DNA of 64,000 nucleotides, from NCBI RefSeq assembly GCF_000002425.4, contig NC_037264.1, positions 10,393,194 to 10,457,193 on the forward strand, in the 5' to 3' direction. The DNA comes from Physcomitrium patens. Taxonomy: Eukaryota; Streptophyta; Bryopsida; Funariales; Funariaceae. Within the stretch, counting starts at the first letter, position 1. Each line of letters begins with the position of its first letter. Shown piece by piece: positions 58,784 to 64,000 of the stretch. The position numbers and the translations under genes are program-made. The notes beneath the pieces were generated by a model. It had not been told where the DNA came from, ran no database searches, and worked only from the letters and a program-made list of their open reading frames with translations.

Positions 58784-59966
58784 ACGCTTCTCGAGGTAAT
58801 TTCCCTTCTTGCATTGTAGAAACGGCAGAAGCCCAAAACTGACTAATTTTCGTACTTCCACCAATTTCATCATCTACTCTAGCACCATAACTTGCACTTT
58901 TTCGTACTACTATTTCATGCTCTTTTAAGTAATCTTGAACCAATGCTCTCATTCCTCCCTTGCCAAAATTGGTTTAAAGAAGATCCTCCCTATCTTTCAA
59001 TGCTATCTTCCCATCTTTCCAGCAAATAATTCCTTGTCGTATCATATTATTAAATTCATTGCAATCTTTTCTAGTGTGTGAAGCATCATCACACCAAATG
59101 CATCTTTGTACATATCCTTGTTTTGAAACATTCTTCGAATTGTTTATAGAAGTATTCTCTTCAAGTCTTGCCAATTTGATTTGAAGATCTCGCATTCCTC
59201 GTATAATTTCTTCCATACCCATATCTGCTTTCTTTGACAAGGATGTCGAAGATTGAACTGTAGGCATTGTCGGTGGTGTTGTACGTACTGGAGCTTTGGG
59301 TGCTTGTACTGTTTTTGGAATATTGCTCCTATCCTTCCTCCTTTCTTTTTTTGTAAGCAATCCCACCGCATCTTCAACGTTCTTCCACTTCGTTGTCAAT
59401 CCTTCATCTTCTTCTTTGTCTTCAAGAAGGAGTTCTAATTTCCCTTGCAATTCTCCATTAGCAGCTTGAAGAAATAGATCAACTTTGTTCGGCTCCAATG
59501 TCAATTTTTCTACCTTCGACAATTGAGAGTACTTCCTCTCAAATTCCCTTAGTAGCTCTGTTGCTTGCAAATTCTTATTGGGCCGTTCAATCCATTCCAG
59601 AAACAGCTTCTTAGTAACGTGATCAGCATCTTCCAAGAAATATTTGTCTTTCAATGCATGTGAAAAAACCTCCCATGAATTCCCATAACGATCCGTAATC
59701 CATGTAATATGGTCTCTTATCTCCGGTATCGTGGCAAGTCCAAATAGTGCAACCATTTTCTTCTCAGAAACCCGATTTAATTCCATTTCACGAATATAAC
59801 ATCTTAAATACCTTGAAATATTCCTTCCATCAAATTGATCAATTTTATTGACCACTGCTTGCAATGCTTTGGTTGCCAAAGCTTCCTTTCGATCATTGCT
59901 TTGCTGTTGCTGCATTGATAATGAGAAGGCTTGAAACATACTAGCAATAGACGGATCCATGTGCAT
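58784..59966 (-). pseudogene. Truncated second copy of gag
   Basis: Same start (MHMDPSIASMFQAFSLSMQQ) and nearly the same sequence as 57298-56115, but it ends abruptly at LTR B, at the point corresponding to 56115. The frame is open for 330 codons to a TAA at 58971-58973, where the other copy has CAA (Gln). It keeps the Arg codon that is TGA in the other copy. Zinc knuckle CIWCDDASHTRKDC present. Confidence 0.9.
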
Positions 59967-60111
59967 ACCTTGTCCTTTAGAAGACTCCCCACTAGAAACT
60001 CATCCCAAAGATCCTTCAAAATTTTTATTTTCGTTTTCTATAAAATAAAGATAAAATCAACCGAAATCCAATACCTTCCGCCTCAAGCTTTCACGTCGAA
60101 TTCACCACTTT

Positions 60112-61652
60112 TGTCGTATTACATGCTTTCCTACTTGAGAACACGCCGGGCGTCTGGCTGTAGAAGGTAGTATGGAGATTCGCTAATAGTCAAGTAGTCT
60201 ATCAGTTTTTGACTGCTGAAATATAAACAACTGCAAGAATACACCGTAAATCTATACGGATGTTCTTCGACTACTTGTCGAAGTCCTTTTTGTCCCAGCC
60301 GGTAGGTCTCTAGACGTTACAGAGAACCCCAAACAACCCAAACTGTTAATCTTCAATACCGCTTTTTACTTACGATCTTGTATCCATTGACTGTGTTGTT
60401 AGATTAACTCAATAAATTTCATGCACTCCGCATACTCAATCCTATAGACACCTTTCTAATTCTTCAATCACAGACGTAACTCGATTTCACAAAACAGTCA
60501 AGAGTAATCAAACCCACTTCATTAAAAAATCCCGATTCACCATTACAACACTGTCTTCAGCAACGATTGCCTCAGTCTTCCCAAAATCCTATGAAGAAAA
60601 GAAAAACCCAATTCTCTGTCTTCTTTTTCCGCCCGAAGCATGAAGCTCTTCTCTAATCCCCCTGATCTTCAAAAACCTCCAATGAAACTGAACTAGTAAC
60701 CTTGAAAAGAGCTTGAAGCTAGATCTTCGATCCAAAGAATCCCGATCTAAAAAAAAACCCCCCTCAAAAAATCCCGATCTAAAAAAAAATCCCCCCCAAA
60801 AAACTTATTCTCCCCCTAACCTTATCCTCTGAATTTCTTCAATCTTCCGTCTTGGATCCGGAATTGGCTCCCACTGTGAGAGCTTAGATCTGAAATTGGC
60901 TCTCGCCATCAAAGCTTTCTCCTCCGTTTTTATCTTTAAGAGATCCATTTACCGAAAACAACGTTCCCTGAAACAGCACAGAGAATAGGACAGCCTGAAA
61001 CAGAATCGAAACCCCGTACTCGGGTCCACATTGAGTCGTCCGACCAATTCAGGTCTCATATTGGATAAGATGCCCGTAGTAATCTGGATGTTCACATAAT
61101 TGGGTCCAATTGGTCCTCGCGTCAGATTGGCTAAGGCCCGTAGTAAGACCTGGATTTTCTCGTAATTAGACTGCATTGGGTTGCCCGACCAATTCAGGTC
61201 TCATATTGGATAAGATGCCCGTAGTAACCTGGATTTTTCCGTAATTAGACTGCATTGGATTGCCCGACCAATTCAAGTCTCATATTGGATAAGAGTCCAG
61301 TAGTAAGACCCGGATTTCCCCGTAATTAGACTGCATTGGGTTGCCCGACCAATTCAGGTCTCATATTGGGTAAGAGGACCCGGATTGGATTCTCGAAATT
61401 GGATCCAATTGGCTCTTCGAACCAGGATCACCCGTCGCATGAATTGGTCCTTTCCCTTCCTGCTGACTCCCGTTATTGGAATCGAATGGAGCATTTCAGT
61501 ATGCCCCGGTTGACTGTAACAGGGTGACTGAACCTGGCCACTGAGTATTTGCACTGGAGTTGGTCATTGCTCCCAATATTCGAGGTAACTGAACATTAAT
61601 AAAAGTCCCATTTTTTTATATTTTCAAGGTATACTCGTGTTACAATACGACA
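60112..61652 (-). repeat. LTR C (5' LTR of the complex)
   Basis: 1541 bp, TGTCGTATTACA ... ACAATACGACA ends. AATTCAGG-type markers at about 61046, 61191, 61270 and 61351 have exactly the 145/79/81 spacing of LTR A. A 32-base AAAAATCCCGATCTAAAAAA duplication near 60750-60795 is private to it. Confidence 0.92.
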
Positions 61653-62713
61653 ACGATGATTGGACTGGAAGCGCCTTCTAGATAATCACGCCATTCTTAA
61701 AAAGAATGCACAATTGTAAGAAGTTCTTTGTTGTGGATCTCATAATTGATTTCTACTGCTGAGAATTTTCTTGAATGAAAGGCTACTAGATGAAGTTTTT
61801 TATTTATTCCCATTTGTGATAAAACTGCACCCAGAGCAAAGTTCGATGCATCTGTTTCCATAAAGAATGCTTTGGAAAAATCAACACGATACAAGATTGA
61901 TGCAGAAACAAATGCTGTCTTCAAAGATTCAAAAACAACTTCTGCTTCTTGATTCCATTGGAGTTTGTCTTTACAAGTCAAATGTGTAAGTGGAGGTGCA
62001 ACTCGAGAGAAGTCTTTGATGAAGATCCGATAGTAATTAGCAAATCTCAAAAAACATTGGACATCTCTTATCGTTTTTGGGATCTTCCAATCTATAATAG
62101 TTTGAACTTTCTTAGGATCCATCATAAGTCCATCATTTGAAATGATGTAACCTAAGAAATCGACTTGAGTAGTGTGGAATACACACTTTTCTATCTTGGC
62201 ATAGAGTCCTGCATCTCTTAATTTTTGTAACACATGACGAACATGAAGTTCATATTCTTCTGGATTCTTAGAATAGATCAAGATGTCGTCTAGATAACAG
62301 ACCTCAAAATCGTCCAAAAACTCTTGAAAAACATCATACATTAGATGTTGAAAAGCTGCTGGTGCATTTGTAAGTCCAAAAGGCATGACGTTGTATTCAA
62401 AATATCCATACCTAGTTTGAAACGCAGTCTTCCATTCATCTCCTTTTTTGATGCGTACTAGATTGTATGCTCCTCGAAGATCTATTTTTGTATAGATCTT
62501 AGCTTGATTCAGCTGATCAAGAAGTCGAGATATTAAAGGTAGTGGATACCTATTCTTGATGGTAATCTTGTTGAGTTGTCGATAATCAACATACATCCGC
62601 AATGATCCATCTTTTTTCTTCACAAATAGAATTGGAGCTCCTGCCGGAGATTTAGCATGGCGTATGAAATTCTTGGCTAGATTTTCTTCAATATATTCCT
62701 TGAGTTCAGTCAA
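61653..62713 (-). pseudogene. Chromovirus RT and RNase H
   Basis: Frame 62713-61697 carries RT from ELKEYIEENLAKNFIRHAKS through GAPILFVKKKDG, DYRQLNKITIKNRYPLP, TKIDLRGAYN (first catalytic Asp), FEYNVMPFGLTNAPAAF, YLDDILIYS (catalytic box), VDFLGYIIS, then RNase H with FMETDASNFALGAVLSQ and YEIHNKELL. A TAA (61697-61699) replaces the Lys codon of HSFKEWR. The rest (RDYLEGASSPIIV) runs to the insertion site and resumes at 49948. Confidence 0.93.
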
Positions 62714-62904
62714 CTCATTTTGTAATAAACTGTAGATTGGTCCGAATGGTAGTTGTGCTCCTTCTTGAAGGTCAATTGAGCAATCATAGGGACGATGTTC
62801 TGAGAGTGTATCCGCATTCTTTTTTTCAAATACATCTTGAAATTCTTGATATTGACTTGGAATGCCACTTGAAGTCTTTTCACCAGTAGAAACGGATGTG
62901 GCAT
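62710..62904 (-). pseudogene. Chromovirus protease-RT linker
   Basis: Short frame with no known motif (QVNIKNFKMYLKKRMRIHSQ), positioned between protease and RT. The true polyprotein frame here is probably shifted by small indels. Confidence 0.5.
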
Positions 62905-62917
62905 AAATAATATATGG

Positions 62918-63574
62918 TTATTCTTTCATAGCAGCATGCAAGAAAGCTTTTGCACCTATAAATATGGATTTAATTGAACTAGACTTATGACTCTCTACTT
63001 GATTAACTACATTGTTAGTTATACTTTTAGAAAAAGTAAGAGTTCGGGAAATCCAATCTATTTGAGGGTTGTATTTTTTTAACCACGATAAACCTAAAAT
63101 GATTGGATTAGAGGGAGATCTAATGATATTAAATACTACAAAACTATTATGACCATTGATTATTACTTCTATAGGAAGGATTTCGTGAGTAATATCTCTA
63201 AAAGACAATGGACGACCATCTATGACTTCTATATGAACAGGTTTAGTTTTCTTTACTAAAGATATGCTATCTCTTTTAGTAAATTCTTCATCTAAAAAAT
63301 ACGCTGAGGCTCCGGAATCTAACAAGGCAGAGACTTTGTAATATTTAGGTCCTAAAATAACATTTAATGTAAAATAAGGAGAGGGCTCTGAGGAGAGAAT
63401 AGGACCTTTACTAGATGTTGTGCAAGGTTCCAACCGCACGGTCCCTATTGTAGCTGGACAAACTCGTTTTCCGACATATTGTCTTCTTTCACAGCCATAC
63501 TCCTCATTTTGTGATTGCGTCATTTCTTTGGACAATATTGAATAGTGTGCTTTGGTTCTCCACAATATAAACAT
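62918..63574 (-). pseudogene. Chromovirus retropepsin
   Basis: YKVSALLDSGASAYFLDEEF holds the DSG active site; VIDGRPLSF and EVIINGHNSFVVFNI follow, then IILGLSWLKKYNPQIDW, the ILGxxWL motif. Complete retropepsin domain, in frame over 218 codons. Confidence 0.9.
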
Positions 63575-64000
63575 AATCCTTCTTGACGTCGACGAGTCTT
63601 TTCTTGCTCAATAAGAGGTTTGAAACATACTACATCAATTTGCATATCCTCTACTTCCGAATGTATGTGTTGAAGAGGTGTTGGTGTTGCCATTGAATTA
63701 TAGTAATGTTGAGGTCCACTTGTATGGTTCTCAGATCGGAATTCAAAAAGGCGATTGTCACACTTCACAGCAAAGTCAATTGCTTGACTCAATGTTTGAG
63801 GATCAGGTAAGTTGAGCATTAATTTTTTTACCTCATATTGTAATCCATAGAGAAATTGGCTAATAAGTGCAGCATCATCCCACTTAATATCAGTTGCAAG
63901 TTGTCAAAATTGTGAAGTATATAATGTTACTGATCGATTGTCTTGTTGTAAAATATGGATCTTATTGGTTGCAACACGAATTGCATTATGTTCTCCATAC
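63520..64000 (-). pseudogene. Chromovirus gag C-terminal part (cut by window edge)
   Basis: Frame 63819-63520 reads MLNLPDPQTLSQAIDFAVKC then the zinc knuckle CLYCGEPKHTIQYC (C-x2-C-x4-H-x4-C). 63820-64000 continues gag (QFLYGLQYEVKK-like) with a stop near 63904 and leaves the window. Confidence 0.88.

Larger units (their letters stand above)
49955..61652 (-). mobile_element. Nested three-LTR Ty3/gypsy complex inside the chromovirus
   Basis: Minus-strand order: LTR C (61652-60112), leader and gag 5' part (60111-58784), LTR B (58783-57444), leader, gag, protease, RT-RNase H-integrase (57443-51464) and LTR A (51463-49955). It interrupts the host RNase H. Flanks ACGG (49951-49954) and ACGA (61653-61656) look like a short target-site duplication; removing one copy with the element restores the host frame across the join (IIV then YTDH). 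There is no chromodomain. It is younger than its host: pol is open over about 800 codons. Confidence 0.92.
47224..64000 (-). mobile_element. Chromodomain Ty3/gypsy element (chromovirus), split by a nested element, runs off window
   Basis: Minus-strand order from the right edge: gag (to 63520), protease (63574-62918), RT-RNase H (62713-61653), [nested element 61652-49955], RNase H end plus integrase (49948-48951), integrase C-terminus and chromodomain (48791-48249), polypurine tract (47694-47705) and 3' LTR (47690-47224). Chromodomain integrase places it in the chromoviruses, whose chromodomain can steer insertion into heterochromatin. Several stops and small indels make it non-functional, but it is far better kept than its relative at 1-2962. 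The 5' LTR lies beyond 64000. Confidence 0.92.

Noticed and set aside
1-64000. CRISPR arrays, bacterial operons, riboswitches, rRNA or tRNA genes
   Set aside because: None seen by eye; the spaced repeats present are LTR or simple repeats, and the genes are spliced nuclear genes.

Overview
The window looks like plant nuclear DNA from a bryophyte, most likely a moss such as Physcomitrium patens. This is an inference from gene content, many short exons and gene islands separated by very AT-rich Ty3/gypsy-dominated stretches; no organelle or bacterial features were seen. Four spliced genes are supported by conserved protein blocks and by splice sites whose phases agree at every junction: a DUF707 membrane-anchored protein (+, 9016-14642, 13 coding exons, 350 aa), a divergent single-domain cyclophilin (+, 26473-27852, 6 exons, 225 aa), a glycerophosphodiester phosphodiesterase (-, 28855-30550, 3 exons, 441 aa) and a minimal J-domain co-chaperone (-, 36896-39108, 5 coding exons, 102 aa). 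They are unrelated housekeeping-type genes, not an operon or pathway. The cyclophilin and GDPD genes are convergent.

Layout. 1-5150: decayed minus-strand gypsy remnants (integrase, RNase H, RT, protease, gag, LTR-like blocks, a tRNA primer site). 5150-7860: AT-rich DNA with one more LTR-like block. 7900-14650: DUF707 gene. 14650-18300: AT-rich, no gene. 18314-25870: an old minus-strand gypsy element bounded by a diverged direct repeat, with a solo LTR of another family inside. 26275-31200: a foldback element directly before the cyclophilin gene, then the GDPD gene and its promoter side. 31200-36130: AT-rich DNA with a large foldback element and two copies of an unusual C-rich repeat next to gene scraps, one of them a leucine-rich-repeat kinase fragment. 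36896-39700: J-domain gene. 39744-47150: a third copy of the C-rich repeat, then decayed Ty1/copia pieces in both orientations and several local tandem repeats. 47224-64000: a chromodomain gypsy element on the minus strand, running off the right edge and split inside its RNase H by a nested second gypsy element (49955-61652).

The most instructive structure is that nested element. It has three LTRs (about 1509, 1340 and 1541 bp), one complete internal region and a second copy of only leader plus gag. The middle LTR lacks two ~80-bp repeat units that both outer LTRs share. This is best explained by one element inserting into the gag of a sibling, followed by LTR-LTR recombination that removed the rest of the older copy. 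I found no defence system, CRISPR array, biosynthetic cluster or clearly new enzyme system. The least explained items are the C-rich repeat family with captured gene pieces, the two foldback elements, and a 215-codon open frame beside a copia remnant.
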